This document shows positions 1 through 11,915 of a stretch of DNA of 64,000 nucleotides, in pieces. The notes beneath the pieces are model-generated. The model worked only from the letters and a program-made list of their open reading frames with translations. It was not told the DNA's origin and did no database searches. The translations under genes were made by a program, and so were the position numbers. Source of the stretch: Acinetobacter qingfengensis (GTDB lineage: Bacteria > Pseudomonadota > Gammaproteobacteria > Pseudomonadales > Moraxellaceae); the NCBI RefSeq assembly GCF_008693185.1, contig NZ_VXKN01000012.1:1-64000 (forward strand), written 5' to 3'. Position 1 is the stretch's first letter. Every line of letters starts with the position of its first letter.

Positions 1-94
1 GAACATTGTATTTATTACCAGTTGAAACTTTACCAAAACCAGATAAGTAGTATTGGACAACCTCAAGTTTAAATTCTTGAGAATATTTAGCCAT
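1..94 (-). CDS. IS3-family transposase OrfA, 5' fragment (partial)
   Basis: An ATG at 94 (minus strand) opens a frame reading MAKYSQEFKLEVVQYYLSG that continues off the window. The 'YSxEFKLEVVxYYLxG' beginning is typical of the helix-turn-helix OrfA (transposase_8/HTH_38 type) of IS3-family elements, which binds the IS ends before OrfAB performs strand transfer. An AAAGGTGC stretch lies just upstream as a possible ribosome binding site. Only about 31 residues can be seen, so whether the element is intact cannot be judged. Confidence 0.55.
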   Translation of the reverse strand, partial: MAKYSQEFKLEVVQYYLSGFGKVSTGNKYNV

Positions 95-148
95 AGAAAA
101 GCACCTTTTCAAATTAGAACAAGTGTCTAACTTTTAGGGTGCAGTTCA
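1..148 (-). mobile_element. End of an IS3-family insertion sequence, cut by the window edge
   Basis: Read on the minus strand, a TGAACTGCACCC terminus at about 148 is followed by TAAAAGTTAGACACTTG and then, 35 bp in, by an ORF that looks like an IS3-family OrfA start. A TG-starting terminal repeat of this kind is usual for IS3-family elements. The rest of the element, its other inverted repeat and any target duplication lie outside the window. Confidence 0.6.
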
Positions 149-220
149 AATTTCAATATGGGCTTTTGCCATAACAAGATGAGTTTTTCATCTTCTTACC
201 GTTTAACTAAAGCATTTTAT

Positions 221-2695
<2,475 letters not shown>

Positions 2696-2722
2696 CTAGA
2701 GATGGAAAAATAACATAAAAAT

Positions 2723-3802
2723 TTAACGATCAACCGGACAAACCTGTCCAGATTCCACAGCATAAAATTGGCATACAAATTCTGTCTGTTTCAGACAAGA
2801 TTGCACAGCCTGCTGATCCAGTGTGGTCAAAAAAACCTGACTACCTAACTGATGCAAACGCTTAATTAATCGCTGTTGCGCCTGCGTATCAAGCTCTGCT
2901 GTCAAATCATCTAATAATACCACAGTTTCCTTATTAGACCTATGTAACATGGCAATTTGCGCAAGTTTTAGCGCAATAATCAGTAGTTTTTTTTGCCCTC
3001 TGGATAATACATCATCAGCATACCCAAACCCTGTTTTCAAACGTAAGTCTGCTCGATGTACGCCGTGCTGTGTAGTTTTACGTTCAATATCTTTTTGTAA
3101 TTCTTGCTGTAGTTGCTGTGCCAATCCTATTTCTGTAGAAAATCCGGAAAAATACTCTAATTCAATGTTCATATCTGGCAATAAAATCTGTAATTCTGTC
3201 TGTACATCCTGTTGCCAACGATCAACGATTAATTCCCGCAATAAATGAATCCGTTCACCTTCTTGTGCCAAAATTTGATCCCATGCTTGAATTTGCTCTC
3301 TTGGTACAGGATAAAGTTTTAATAGGCGATTTCGTTGTTTTAAAGCTCGGGAGTAGTTTTGCCAAATCGGAAAAAAATCGGGTTCCACGTGAAACATCAG
3401 CCAGTCCAGCATTTGTCGTCTTGGTTTTGCCCCATGATCAATAATATCTGTACTTTGAGGTTCAATCACTTGTACCGGCAACAATTTTGCCAATTGTCCC
3501 TGTGTTGCCACACTATCCCCATTGACTTTCATCACTTGATCACCAGACTGAAATTTTTGCAAACCAATACGATAATCATAAGATTGAGCAAAAACCAATG
3601 TATCCTGCTGTTGGTACTGGATATAATGTCTGGGAACGTAGGTGCGGAAAGAACGTCCTGTCGCAAGCAAATGTATGGCTTCTAAAATGGAAGTTTTACC
3701 TGAACCATTTTTGCCATAAAAGACATTAAACGGCTGCAACTCATTGAGTGCAACCGTTTTTAAGTTACGTAATCGCTCAATACGCAGCTTTTGCAGCAGC
3801 AT
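2723..3802 (-). CDS. recF: DNA replication and repair protein RecF
   Basis: SMC-like ATPase that loads RecA at single-strand gaps with RecO and RecR. The 359-residue protein shows the Walker A motif GKNGSGKT (30-37), an ABC-type signature LSRGQKK and a Walker [11 protein letters not shown] near the C-terminus, in the family's usual order. It starts 2 bp after the dnaN stop codon, so the two are almost certainly co-transcribed and translationally coupled. A near-consensus parS sequence is embedded in the gene at 3381-3396. Confidence 0.97.
   Translation of the reverse strand: MLLQKLRIERLRNLKTVALNELQPFNVFYGKNGSGKTSILEAIHLLATGRSFRTYVPRHYIQYQQQDTLVFAQSYDYRIGLQKFQSGDQVMKVNGDSVATQGQLAKLLPVQVIEPQSTDIIDHGAKPRRQMLDWLMFHVEPDFFPIWQNYSRALKQRNRLLKLYPVPREQIQAWDQILAQEGERIHLLRELIVDRWQQDVQTELQILLPDMNIELEYFSGFSTEIGLAQQLQQELQKDIERKTTQHGVHRADLRLKTGFGYADDVLSRGQKKLLIIALKLAQIAMLHRSNKETVVLLDDLTAELDTQAQQRLIKRLHQLGSQVFLTTLDQQAVQSCLKQTEFVCQFYAVESGQVCPVDR
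3381..3396 (+). other. parS-like centromere site inside recF
   Basis: GGTTCCACGTGAAACA differs from the parS consensus TGTTCCACGTGAAACA only at the first base. ParB binds this 16-bp palindrome to organise the origin region. Chance occurrence of a 15/16 match is unlikely, and it lies within 4 kb of oriC. Confidence 0.7.
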
Positions 3803-3804
3803 GA

Positions 3805-4950
3805 TTAAACACGCATTGGCATAACAACATAAGTCTGACTTGGTTGATTAGGATCCTGCATCAATACAGACTGATTGGCTTCCGTCATTTGCATTTGCAC
3901 ATCATCACCATCCAGTGCATTTAAAATATCCAGAATATATTGGGCATTAAAAGACATTTCTAAAGTTTCACCCTGATATTGCATGGCAAAATCTTCAACA
4001 GCTTCATCTTGTTCCGGATTATTGGCACGTAACTGCAAAGAATCATCATTAAAATTCAAAAATACACCACGTAATTTTTCATTACTTAAAATTGCAACGC
4101 GTTGTAGGGATTGCTTAAATGCATCATGTGCCAGCGTTGCAATTTTATCACCACCCCGTGGCACAACACGGCGATAATCAGGGAATTTACCGTCAATCAG
4201 CTTAGTGGTGAAACGAACAATAATCGCAGTTTCTTTTTCTCTTGCAGGCAATTCAATGGTAACGTTGAGTAGTTCTCGTCCAATCAAAACATTTAATGGT
4301 AAATCTTCTACCGTAAGCAGACGCTGCAACTCTCCCACTGCCTTACGTGGAATAATAGCCTGTACTGCCTGCTGGGCAGTTGATTGTGCTTCTGCGTGAC
4401 ACAAAGCTAGACGATGGCCATCTGTAGTCACAGCACGTAATTGATTTTGTTCAATTTCTAGTAATGTACCTGTGAGATAAAAACGTACGTCCTGTACAGC
4501 CATAGCAAATGAAGTTTTTTCAAATAAGCGCTTTAATTCCCTTTGAGATACAACAACCTGCATTCCATTCACCTGCTCAGTTGCCAACAATGGATAATCT
4601 TCTGCAGGTAAAGTACCTAATACAAAACGACTTTGTCCAGATACAATAATACAGCGTTGATCATCAGTTACCTGTAGATCAATAATCGCTGCATTTGGTA
4701 ATGATTTACAAATATCCATAAGTTTACGTGCAGGTACGGTACTTTCACCACTTTGCAAACATGCACCTGCTTCCAGCACAGCGCTGGCAACCAATTCAAC
4801 TTCTAGATCCGACCCAGTGATTGTTAACTGACTTTCCAAAACCTGAATTTTAACATTTGAAAGGATATTTAGCGTGTGACGACGTTCAACTGCGCCCATA
4901 ACATGTGAAAGTACATTCAATAACGTTTCTTTAGCAATCTTTAATCGCAC
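3805..4950 (-). CDS. dnaN: DNA polymerase III beta sliding clamp
   Basis: Ring-shaped processivity factor of the replicative polymerase; 381 residues with the three-domain clamp sequence starting [36 protein letters not shown] start it at the GTG at 4950, not at the in-frame TTG 18 bp upstream, because GAGGG sits 7 bp before this GTG and relatives begin MRLKIAKE. It is followed 2 bp later by recF. A 490-bp gap with two terminator-like hairpins separates it from dnaA, so it probably has its own promoter instead of relying on dnaA read-through. Confidence 0.97.
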   Translation of the reverse strand: MRLKIAKETLLNVLSHVMGAVERRHTLNILSNVKIQVLESQLTITGSDLEVELVASAVLEAGACLQSGESTVPARKLMDICKSLPNAAIIDLQVTDDQRCIIVSGQSRFVLGTLPAEDYPLLATEQVNGMQVVVSQRELKRLFEKTSFAMAVQDVRFYLTGTLLEIEQNQLRAVTTDGHRLALCHAEAQSTAQQAVQAIIPRKAVGELQRLLTVEDLPLNVLIGRELLNVTIELPAREKETAIIVRFTTKLIDGKFPDYRRVVPRGGDKIATLAHDAFKQSLQRVAILSNEKLRGVFLNFNDDSLQLRANNPEQDEAVEDFAMQYQGETLEMSFNAQYILDILNALDGDDVQMQMTEANQSVLMQDPNQPSQTYVVMPMRV

Positions 4951-5032
4951 TGCTTTACCCTCTTTCAAAATGACAAATTTGATCCTATTCTACCTGAATT
5001 TATCCAGAAGATATGCTGAAATTCTTATCAAA

Positions 5033-5066
5033 AAACAGGCTGCAAAACGCCAGCCTGTTTTTTCTT
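5033..5066 (-). terminator. Hairpin terminator between dnaA and dnaN
   Basis: AAAACAGGCTG and CAGCCTGTTTT pair across the loop CAAAACGC, with T/A runs on both sides, so it can act in either direction. For leftward transcription it would stop dnaA messages before dnaN. Confidence 0.6.
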
Positions 5067-5286
5067 TGAGATCGTTGCAAGTTCAACAACTTTTGTCATA
5101 AAGATTACTGATTCAATAAAATAATGCCAATCTCAATTTTAATTGATCATTTTTGTTCAATATATATACTCAAATAGATATAGATGTATACATTTTAATC
5201 TTTTCAAGAATCAAACTCGCCCTTATATCCCATTGCAACTCGCCTTGAGTAGCTTGAAGAGGTTACTTCACTCCCAAACGCCTCCT

Positions 5287-5321
5287 ACAATTTTTTGTTG
5301 GCCTAGCTGACAAAAAATTGT
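5287..5321 (-). terminator. Second 12-bp perfect hairpin downstream of dnaA
   Basis: ACAATTTTTTGT (5287-5298) and ACAAAAAATTGT (5310-5321) are perfect inverted repeats around an 11-base loop, about 120 bp after the dnaA stop. It is AT-rich, so it is a weaker terminator than the one at 5033-5066 or a protein-binding palindrome. Apart from these two hairpins I see no gene in 4951-5443. Confidence 0.4.
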
Positions 5322-5443
5322 TAAATAATTATCAAACCATACAACAACCAATGCATATTTTGTTACCCTGCTAACGATAAACTGACAACAAAAATAGTCG
5401 CTTTTATTAAAAAACTTGCAATCGAATTTAGTCATCAGATGAC

Positions 5444-6829
5444 TTAACTTTGCAACAATCGCAATAGATTTTTATAATCTTCATTAAATGCTGGATCTTC
5501 AGCACACAGGCTTTGAACCTTTTCACAGGCATGCATCACTGTACTATGATCCCGCCCACCAAAAGCCATGCCAATTTCAGGAAAACTATCTCCGGTTAAT
5601 TCACGTGCCAATCCCATAGCCAATTGGCGTGGTCGGGCGTAAATTCGAGTACGTTTTGGCCCAACTAATTCTTTTAATGGAATACGAAAGTATTCACTGA
5701 CCACACGTTGAATATTCTCTACGCTGATGGTACGGGCACGAATTGCCAACACATCCTTTAAGGATTCTCTCACCACATCCAAATCAATGGATGTTCCCTT
5801 GAATCTTGCAATTGCCACAACTTTATTCAATGCACCTTCTAATTCACGAACATTGGCAACCACCTGTTGAGCAATAAACAAAGCACAGTTACGAGGTAAA
5901 TCGATATGATTACTTTCTGCTTTTTTCAATAAAATTTCGATACGGGTTTCAATATCTGGTGGTTCGATACCAACTGATAATCCCCATGAGAAACGTGAAA
6001 CTAAACGTGGATCGAGTTCTGTTAATTCTTTTGGATAACGATCAGAAGTTAAAATAATTTGCTTAGATTCATCCAGCAAGGCATTAAAAGTATAAAAAAA
6101 CTCAACCAGGCTCGCCTCTTTACCCGCCAATAGATGAATATCATCCACCAACATTAGATCCAGAGAACGACAATTCTTTTTAAATTCTTCAACTTTACCA
6201 CGCTGCAATGAACTAACAAAATCCTGCACAAAGCTTTCTGCCGTCATATACATAACACGAGCATTTGGTCTGACTTGCAATAACGCATTCCCCACAGCCT
6301 GCATCAAGTGCGTTTTCCCCAAACCTGTAGGACCATATAAAAACAATGGATTATGTTGCGGCGCTCCTAACTGAGTGAGAACTTTACGACAAGTTTCTGC
6401 AGCCATCTGGTTTGAACGACCTTCTACAAACAGGGAAAACGTAAATAATGGATTAAGCTGGCGTTTTTTTGATTGTTTACTGGGTGTATCTGTAATTGTG
6501 CTTTTATTCACTACCGGACTAGGCATTACAGGCGTAGCACTGAGTGCTGCTGTCGTTGTTGCTGGTGTGGTATCTGCAGTTACAATTGCCCCAGGGCGAG
6601 AATCAACCAAAACTTCCACCTGACGAACCTCTCCTTGAGAAATTTGTTCCGCCAAAATAGAAATAAGTTCAAGATGATGTTCCTGAATATATCGTGTCCA
6701 GTAAGGATTAGGTGCAAATAGCTTTAAGATACTGCCATCTTGTTCAGCATGTAGGGGACGAATCCACATCGCAAAGACGTTCTCAGACAATTCTTGCCGC
6801 AAACGTGCTAAGCATTCAGCCCAAAGCAT
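5444..6829 (-). CDS. dnaA: Chromosomal replication initiator DnaA
   Basis: Binds DnaA boxes and melts oriC to start replication. The 461-residue protein has the N-terminal helicase-interaction domain (MLWAECLARLRQ...), a variable Thr/Ala/Pro-rich linker (about 80-120), the AAA+ core with Walker A GPTGLGKTH (166-174) and Walker B LVDDIHLL, and the C-terminal DNA-binding signature GGRDHSTVMHAC. It reads away from the DnaA-box cluster that lies directly upstream. That position also suggests autoregulation by DnaA. Confidence 0.98.
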   Translation of the reverse strand: MLWAECLARLRQELSENVFAMWIRPLHAEQDGSILKLFAPNPYWTRYIQEHHLELISILAEQISQGEVRQVEVLVDSRPGAIVTADTTPATTTAALSATPVMPSPVVNKSTITDTPSKQSKKRQLNPLFTFSLFVEGRSNQMAAETCRKVLTQLGAPQHNPLFLYGPTGLGKTHLMQAVGNALLQVRPNARVMYMTAESFVQDFVSSLQRGKVEEFKKNCRSLDLMLVDDIHLLAGKEASLVEFFYTFNALLDESKQIILTSDRYPKELTELDPRLVSRFSWGLSVGIEPPDIETRIEILLKKAESNHIDLPRNCALFIAQQVVANVRELEGALNKVVAIARFKGTSIDLDVVRESLKDVLAIRARTISVENIQRVVSEYFRIPLKELVGPKRTRIYARPRQLAMGLARELTGDSFPEIGMAFGGRDHSTVMHACEKVQSLCAEDPAFNEDYKNLLRLLQS

Positions 6830-6849
6830 AGCTTTATCCCCTATCTGGT

Positions 6850-7680
6850 TTCACATCATTTAAATTCAAATTACCCTCACCATTTGGTAAGGGGTGGTCA
6901 TTCTACCCAAGTTATCAACAACTGTCATATAAAGTCACGCTTAATCGCACAAATTATCCACAAGAGAACCACAAATTTAAATTTAAAACGCCTGTGGATA
7001 ATTTCTCAAATAACCTGTGGATAAAATATTATGATAAGTTATCCACAATCCAGCACTCCAAATCCAACACACTTACCCACATGATAAGTTATTAATAAAT
7101 TTCAAAAATATTACAAAATCCACAAATATTTAACACCCTAATAATAATAAATTTAAATTCTAAATTTATAAATTTATTTATATGAAGTTAACTTTTGTGG
7201 ATAACCAGAATAATATGAATTTAAATTCAAAAGAAAGCACAATAATGTATTTTTTGAATTTAACCCCTGTTTTGTTATACACATATAATTCTAAATTTCA
7301 CAAGTTATCAAAGCAAATAACAGTTATAAAAGTCACATTATCCACAAAAGTAAGCATATTTATAAACTTCGTTTAATTTTAACTCATTAATAAAAAAATA
7401 AATTTTAAGAAAATTTCAACTGTTTGTTACCTTCAATAAAAGTTAATAAGTTATTCTTAGGGTGAGAGCATAAAACACACATTTAAATTTAAACCTATTC
7501 AATTTCAAAATTAGATGTGGATATTTTTAAATTTAAAAAGCGGCACAAATGATTTGGTGGGTTTTTGAATTTAAAATTACTCACAGTTAAGGGGTGAAAT
7601 GAATTTAAAACTCGAATTTTGAATTTAAAGTTCAAAAAACGGTAGTTTTATAATGTTTAAGGTGTTTTATCTGTGTTTTT
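6850..7680. other. oriC: Chromosomal replication origin oriC
   Basis: The 920-bp gap between dnaA and rpmH holds six perfect 9-mer DnaA boxes TTATCCACA: 6954-6962, 6993-7001 (minus), 7016-7024 (minus), 7039-7047, 7196-7204 (minus) and 7338-7346. A TTATCAACA variant lies at 6912-6920. Five of the six fall within 250 bp. The DNA is very AT-rich and contains many AATTTAAA or ATTTAAAT tracts (around 6858, 6975, 7150, 7215, 7255, 7482, 7530, 7566, 7600 and 7620), suitable as the unwinding region. The dnaA-rpmH position is the usual one in this group. Confidence 0.92.
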
Positions 7681-7683
7681 GCA

Positions 7684-7712
7684 TTGACACTTTGTATATA
7701 GACGACTAAAAT
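7684..7712 (+). promoter_or_regulatory. Sigma-70 promoter of rpmH-rnpA
   Basis: A consensus -35 TTGACA (7684-7689) is followed after exactly 17 bp by TAAAAT (7707-7712). Transcription would begin near 7719, giving a leader of about 34 nt before rpmH. Confidence 0.8.
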
Positions 7713-7752
7713 TGCGCACCTTTATAGAAGATGATTGATTAGGAGTTTCACG

Positions 7753-7887
7753 ATGAAACGTACCTTCCAACCAAGTGAGTTAAAACGCAAACGCGTTCAC
7801 GGTTTCCGCGCTCGTATGGCAACTAAAGCTGGTCGTCAAGTGCTTGCACGTCGTCGTGCTAAAGGTCGTCACAGCTTAACAGTATAA
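7753..7887 (+). CDS. rpmH: 50S ribosomal protein L34
   Basis: A 44-residue, very basic protein ([18 protein letters not shown]... ending KGRHSLTV) of the large ribosomal subunit. The length and the KRxHGFRxRM and RRRAKGR motifs are those of L34. TTAGGAGT lies 8 bp before the ATG. First gene of the rightward rpmH-rnpA-yidD-yidC group and directly downstream of oriC, as in most bacteria. Confidence 0.98.
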
Positions 7888-7922
7888 TTTTATACTGTTA
7901 ATGTTGTACTGACACAGGTTGT

Positions 7923-8321
7923 ATGGCACTTTATTCTTTTGGCAAAGACGTGCGTTTACGTTGCGCCAAAGATTATCAAGGCGTGTTTACTCATACTTTA
8001 TTTAAAGTGCACCAACCTCACTTTTTAATTTTAGCCAGTTTGGCTACAGATATGCAAAGTCATCGCATAGGTGTAGTTGTGGCGAAGAAAAAAGTACGAC
8101 GAGCACACGAGCGTAATCGTATTAAACGTATTAGCCGAGAAAGTTTTCGTCTAAACCAGCATCAATTGTCAGGTTTTGATATTGTTGTCATGCCGAAAAT
8201 TGGTATTGAAAAAATATCTAATGCAGAATTGCATCAACAGTTAGACATGACATGGACGAAATTAAAACGTCTACTGACCAAATATAAGCTTCAACAAAAT
8301 AAAGTTTTATCTACCAACTGA
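7923..8321 (+). CDS. rnpA: Ribonuclease P protein component
   Basis: Small basic subunit of RNase P, which matures the 5' ends of tRNAs together with the rnpB RNA. The 132-residue protein has the diagnostic RNR box [19 protein letters not shown] (about 58-76) and the N-terminal F-x-x-VF segment. It lies 35 bp after rpmH, whose promoter probably serves both. A short AGG-containing sequence precedes the ATG. Confidence 0.96.
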   Translation: MALYSFGKDVRLRCAKDYQGVFTHTLFKVHQPHFLILASLATDMQSHRIGVVVAKKKVRRAHERNRIKRISRESFRLNQHQLSGFDIVVMPKIGIEKISNAELHQQLDMTWTKLKRLLTKYKLQQNKVLSTN

Positions 8322-8338
8322 CCAGTAGAGTAAAGCCA

Positions 8339-8659
8339 ATGCAAAAACTATTACATTGGTGTATCCGCTTTTATCAAATTGTGATTAGTCCACTACTTGG
8401 ACCACGTTGTCGTTATATTCCAACCTGTTCTCAATATGCAATCGAAGCGTTACGTGTGCATGGTACGATTAAGGGTGTATATTTAAGCAGCAAACGTTTA
8501 TGTCGTTGTCATCCTTGGGGAGGATATGGTTATGATCCTGTGCCACCCAAAGCTGTAAAATTTATTTCGTTTAAATTTTTTGATTCTCAAATCTCTTACG
8601 TTTATGTACCCTTGCGTGAACGTCAACACGATTTAACCTCTAGTGAACATTTAGGGTAA
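8339..8659 (+). CDS. yidD: Membrane protein insertion efficiency factor YidD
   Basis: Small membrane-associated protein that assists YidC-dependent insertion. The 106-residue sequence carries the family core [31 protein letters not shown] with conserved cysteines, and the [15 protein letters not shown] block. A C-terminal tail of roughly 30 residues goes beyond the minimal family length. It starts 17 bp after rnpA and ends 6 bp before yidC, fitting one operon. Confidence 0.94.
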   Translation: MQKLLHWCIRFYQIVISPLLGPRCRYIPTCSQYAIEALRVHGTIKGVYLSSKRLCRCHPWGGYGYDPVPPKAVKFISFKFFDSQISYVYVPLRERQHDLTSSEHLG

Positions 8660-8665
8660 AAGACT

Positions 8666-10387
8666 ATGCAACAATGGGCCAGGTTTGCGATCCTCGGTGC
8701 TATGTTTGTGACAGCGTATTTGCTGATATTGGCCTGGCAAAAAGACTATGGCCAGAAAGCAGCAGATCATGTTGAACCACCAGCAGTGGTGGCACAAGCA
8801 GGTAATAATTCTGCCGATCTTCCAACTCAACAATCGAATTCAGCTGCAACAGATGTACCCCAGGCAAATAATACTGCTCAGGCGGCAACATCATCTGCGC
8901 AAACAACACAACATGGTTTAATTTCGGTCAAAACAGACTTATATAATGTTTGGATTGATCCTAAGGGTGGGGATATTGTTCGCCTTGAATTACTTTCCCA
9001 TGAAAAAAGTAAAGACAGCAAACAACCATTTGTGATGTTGCAAAATGATAAAAATATCTATGTTGCACAGTCTGGTCTGGTTGGTCCGAATGGCCCAGAT
9101 CAAAACAGCACAGGACGGCCATTGTATGAAACAGCTAAAACAGCTTATAGTTTAGCCGATGGTAAAGTCGAAACAGACAAAGAAGGTCAAACACATAAAG
9201 TCCTTGAAGTACCGATGGTATTTAAAATGGCCAATGGTGTTGAAGTCTTCAAAACCTATCGTTTTACTGAGGGCGCTTATCCAATTGGTTTAAAACAGAC
9301 CGTGGTTAACCGCAGTAATGCAAATTGGCAAGGTCAATTGTTTGCACAATTAAAACGAGATGATGCGATTGATCCGGGTAAATCTAGTCAAGGTATTTTT
9401 ACTTTGGGAACTTATTTAGGCGGTGCATGGGGAACGCCTGATGAGCATTATAACAAATTAAAATTTGCGAATTTTGATGATGAAAAACTAAATCAGCAAG
9501 CAAAAGGCGGCTGGATTGGTATTGTTCAGCATTATTTCGTTTCAGCCTGGATTCCTGATGTAGGATATACTGCACACTTGGAATCACGTAATAGTGGTAA
9601 GGATCATATTATCGGTTTCCGTTCACCAATGGTGGATGTGCCTGCTGGTAAACAATATGAATTCAAGGCAACGTTATACTCTGGTCCAAAAATTCAGTCA
9701 GAACTTAAAGATCTTGCAGTTGGTCTGAACCAGACTGTGGACTATGGCTGGTTATGGCCAATTGCCAAGCTTTTATTTGTTGGTTTGCAATTTTTCCACG
9801 GTATTGTTGGTAACTGGGGCTGGTCAATTATTTTATTGACAATTCTAGTAAAACTTATCCTTTGGCCATTATCTGCAAAAAGTTATCGTTCAATGGCAAA
9901 AATGCGAGTCATTGCACCGGAAATGCAACGGATGAAAGAAGAGTTCGGTGAAGACCGTATGCGCTTCTCTCAAGAAATGATGGCATTGTACAAACGTGAA
10001 CAGGTAAATCCATTATCTGGTTGTTTGCCTTTGCTATTACAAATGCCGATTTTCCTTGCCTTGTATTGGGTATTGATGGAAAGTGTGGAATTACGACATG
10101 CACCGTGGATCCTATGGATTCAGGATTTGTCAGCAATGGATCCATGGTTTATTTTGCCATTAATTATGGGCGTGACCATGTTTATTCAGCAAATGTTGAA
10201 CCCACAACCGGCTGATCCAATGCAAGCCAAAGTATTCCGCTTAATGCCGATTATCTTTACAGTATTTATGCTGTTCTTCCCGGCGGGTCTGGTTTTATAC
10301 TGGGTGATCAATAACTCGATTACGATTTTCCAGCAATGGTTTATCAATAAAAACATTGAAAAGCAGCGCGCAAAAACTGCCGAGTAA
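8666..10387 (+). CDS. yidC: Membrane protein insertase YidC
   Basis: Inserts and folds inner-membrane proteins alone or with SecYEG. The 573-residue protein has an N-terminal membrane anchor (about 7-24), a Gln/Ala/Thr-rich linker, a large periplasmic beta domain (about 85-345), and the conserved C-terminal five-helix insertase region beginning GNWGWSIILLTILVKLILWPLS. That region includes the basic segment after LSAKSYRSMAKM and the NPLSGCLPLLLQMPIF motif. Last gene of its operon, closed by a strong terminator. Confidence 0.97.
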   Translation: MQQWARFAILGAMFVTAYLLILAWQKDYGQKAADHVEPPAVVAQAGNNSADLPTQQSNSAATDVPQANNTAQAATSSAQTTQHGLISVKTDLYNVWIDPKGGDIVRLELLSHEKSKDSKQPFVMLQNDKNIYVAQSGLVGPNGPDQNSTGRPLYETAKTAYSLADGKVETDKEGQTHKVLEVPMVFKMANGVEVFKTYRFTEGAYPIGLKQTVVNRSNANWQGQLFAQLKRDDAIDPGKSSQGIFTLGTYLGGAWGTPDEHYNKLKFANFDDEKLNQQAKGGWIGIVQHYFVSAWIPDVGYTAHLESRNSGKDHIIGFRSPMVDVPAGKQYEFKATLYSGPKIQSELKDLAVGLNQTVDYGWLWPIAKLLFVGLQFFHGIVGNWGWSIILLTILVKLILWPLSAKSYRSMAKMRVIAPEMQRMKEEFGEDRMRFSQEMMALYKREQVNPLSGCLPLLLQMPIFLALYWVLMESVELRHAPWILWIQDLSAMDPWFILPLIMGVTMFIQQMLNPQPADPMQAKVFRLMPIIFTVFMLFFPAGLVLYWVINNSITIFQQWFINKNIEKQRAKTAE

Positions 10388-10407
10388 TTGTTAAAATATA
10401 CTGAATC

Positions 10408-10444
10408 GAACCGCATAAGGTGATACCCTTATGCGGTTTTTTTA
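10408..10444 (+). terminator. Terminator after yidC
   Basis: AACCGCATAAGG (10409-10420) pairs perfectly with CCTTATGCGGTT (10427-10438), followed by a run of seven T. It is a classic intrinsic terminator. Confidence 0.9.
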
Positions 10445-10476
10445 TGGTGTGAATTTGTTTGAAATAGGGCGTAAAT

Positions 10477-11835
10477 ATGCTGATGACCAATACAACAATT
10501 GCTGCAATTGCAACACCTATAGGTCGGGGTGGTGTTGGGGTAATTCGTTTATCAGGCCCAAAAGCGTTTCATATTGCGGAAGTACTTACCCGTAAAAAAC
10601 TGCCACAACTAAGAATGGCTGGATTTCGGCAATTTCTTGATCAGGATGACACCATTTTAGATGAAGGGTTATTACTGTGTTTTGCTCATCCAAATTCGTT
10701 TACTGGCGAAGATGTTGTAGAAATTCAGGGGCATGGTGGCCCCGTGATTTTAAATACTTTGTTGGCAAGAGTTTTACAACTAGGAGCAATTGCGGCTCAA
10801 GCTGGCGAGTTTTCAATGCGAGCTTTTGAAAATGGCAAAATGGATCTGGTGCAGGCTGAAGCCATCGCAGATTTGATTGATGCCAGCTCGCAGGCTGCCG
10901 CACGTTCAGCAGTACGTTCTTTACAAGGGGCTTTTTCTCAAAGAATTAATGCTGTATTGGAAAAACTCATTCATTTGCGGTTGCATGTTGAAGCTGCAAT
11001 TGACTTTCCGGAAGAAGAAATTGACTTTTTAGCCGATGGTAAAATTCTCGCCTTATTGGATGATGTACATGATTCTGTACATCAGGTACAGCAATCTGCA
11101 CGTCAGGGACAATTGTTAAGAGAAGGGCTACAGGTTGTGATTGCCGGGAAACCTAATGCTGGAAAATCCAGCTTACTCAATGCATTAGCTGGCGTAGATC
11201 GAGCCATTGTGACTGATATTGCTGGTACAACCCGTGATGTACTGCATGAAAAAATAACTTTAAATGGTTTGCCATTAACCCTTACGGATACAGCCGGATT
11301 ACGTGATACAGGCGATGTCGTCGAAAAAGAAGGCATTCGGCGAGCTTATCAGGCGATTGAGCAGGCAGATTTATTACTTTTTGTTTATGATTTGAGTCAG
11401 GAAAGTCAACCATTAGCAATTGCTCAGCAATTTTTTGCTCAATATATGGATCCTAAGCGTCTTATCATGATTGCCAATAAGGTTGATCTCACTGATCAGA
11501 CGATACAAGTTGATCAGTTTGAAGGATATCAGCGAGTTATTTTATCTGCCAGACAAGAGCAGGGCATTACTCAATTGATAGACGTTATTACGCGTTATGC
11601 CGGTTTTCAGCCAGAAGAAGATAGTTTTATTGCAAGGACACGTCATCTGGATGCCATGCAGCGTACACAAAACTATTTGTCCGAAGCACGTATTCAACTG
11701 GTAGATTATCATGCAGGTGAATTGGTTGCGGAGTCTTTACGCCTTGCACAAAATGCTTTGGGTGAAATTACTGGCGAATTTAGTGCAGATGATTTATTAG
11801 GTAAAATCTTTGGTAGTTTTTGTATTGGAAAATAA
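10477..11835 (+). CDS. mnmE: tRNA modification GTPase MnmE
   Basis: With MnmG it forms the 5-(carboxymethyl)aminomethyl group on wobble U34 of certain tRNAs. The 452-residue protein has the N-terminal folate-binding domain (TIAAIATPIGRGGVGVIRLSG), the inserted G domain with GKPNAGKSS, DIAGTTRD and DTAGLRD, the NKVD base-recognition motif, and the invariant C-terminal FCIGK. AGGG lies 7 bp before the chosen ATG; a second ATG at 10483 is possible. The rightward order after yidC is common in gammaproteobacteria. Confidence 0.97.
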   Translation: MLMTNTTIAAIATPIGRGGVGVIRLSGPKAFHIAEVLTRKKLPQLRMAGFRQFLDQDDTILDEGLLLCFAHPNSFTGEDVVEIQGHGGPVILNTLLARVLQLGAIAAQAGEFSMRAFENGKMDLVQAEAIADLIDASSQAAARSAVRSLQGAFSQRINAVLEKLIHLRLHVEAAIDFPEEEIDFLADGKILALLDDVHDSVHQVQQSARQGQLLREGLQVVIAGKPNAGKSSLLNALAGVDRAIVTDIAGTTRDVLHEKITLNGLPLTLTDTAGLRDTGDVVEKEGIRRAYQAIEQADLLLFVYDLSQESQPLAIAQQFFAQYMDPKRLIMIANKVDLTDQTIQVDQFEGYQRVILSARQEQGITQLIDVITRYAGFQPEEDSFIARTRHLDAMQRTQNYLSEARIQLVDYHAGELVAESLRLAQNALGEITGEFSADDLLGKIFGSFCIGK

Positions 11836-11915
11836 TCATTTAGCCTGAAAGTTTTCTTGTTTTACTAAATTGATTGTGATAAATATATAAAAAACAATAT
11901 TATGGAAGACTGGAA

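Noticed and set aside
7182..7376. 64-codon frame inside oriC
   Set aside because: Low-complexity AT-rich translation crossing DnaA boxes; not a credible gene.
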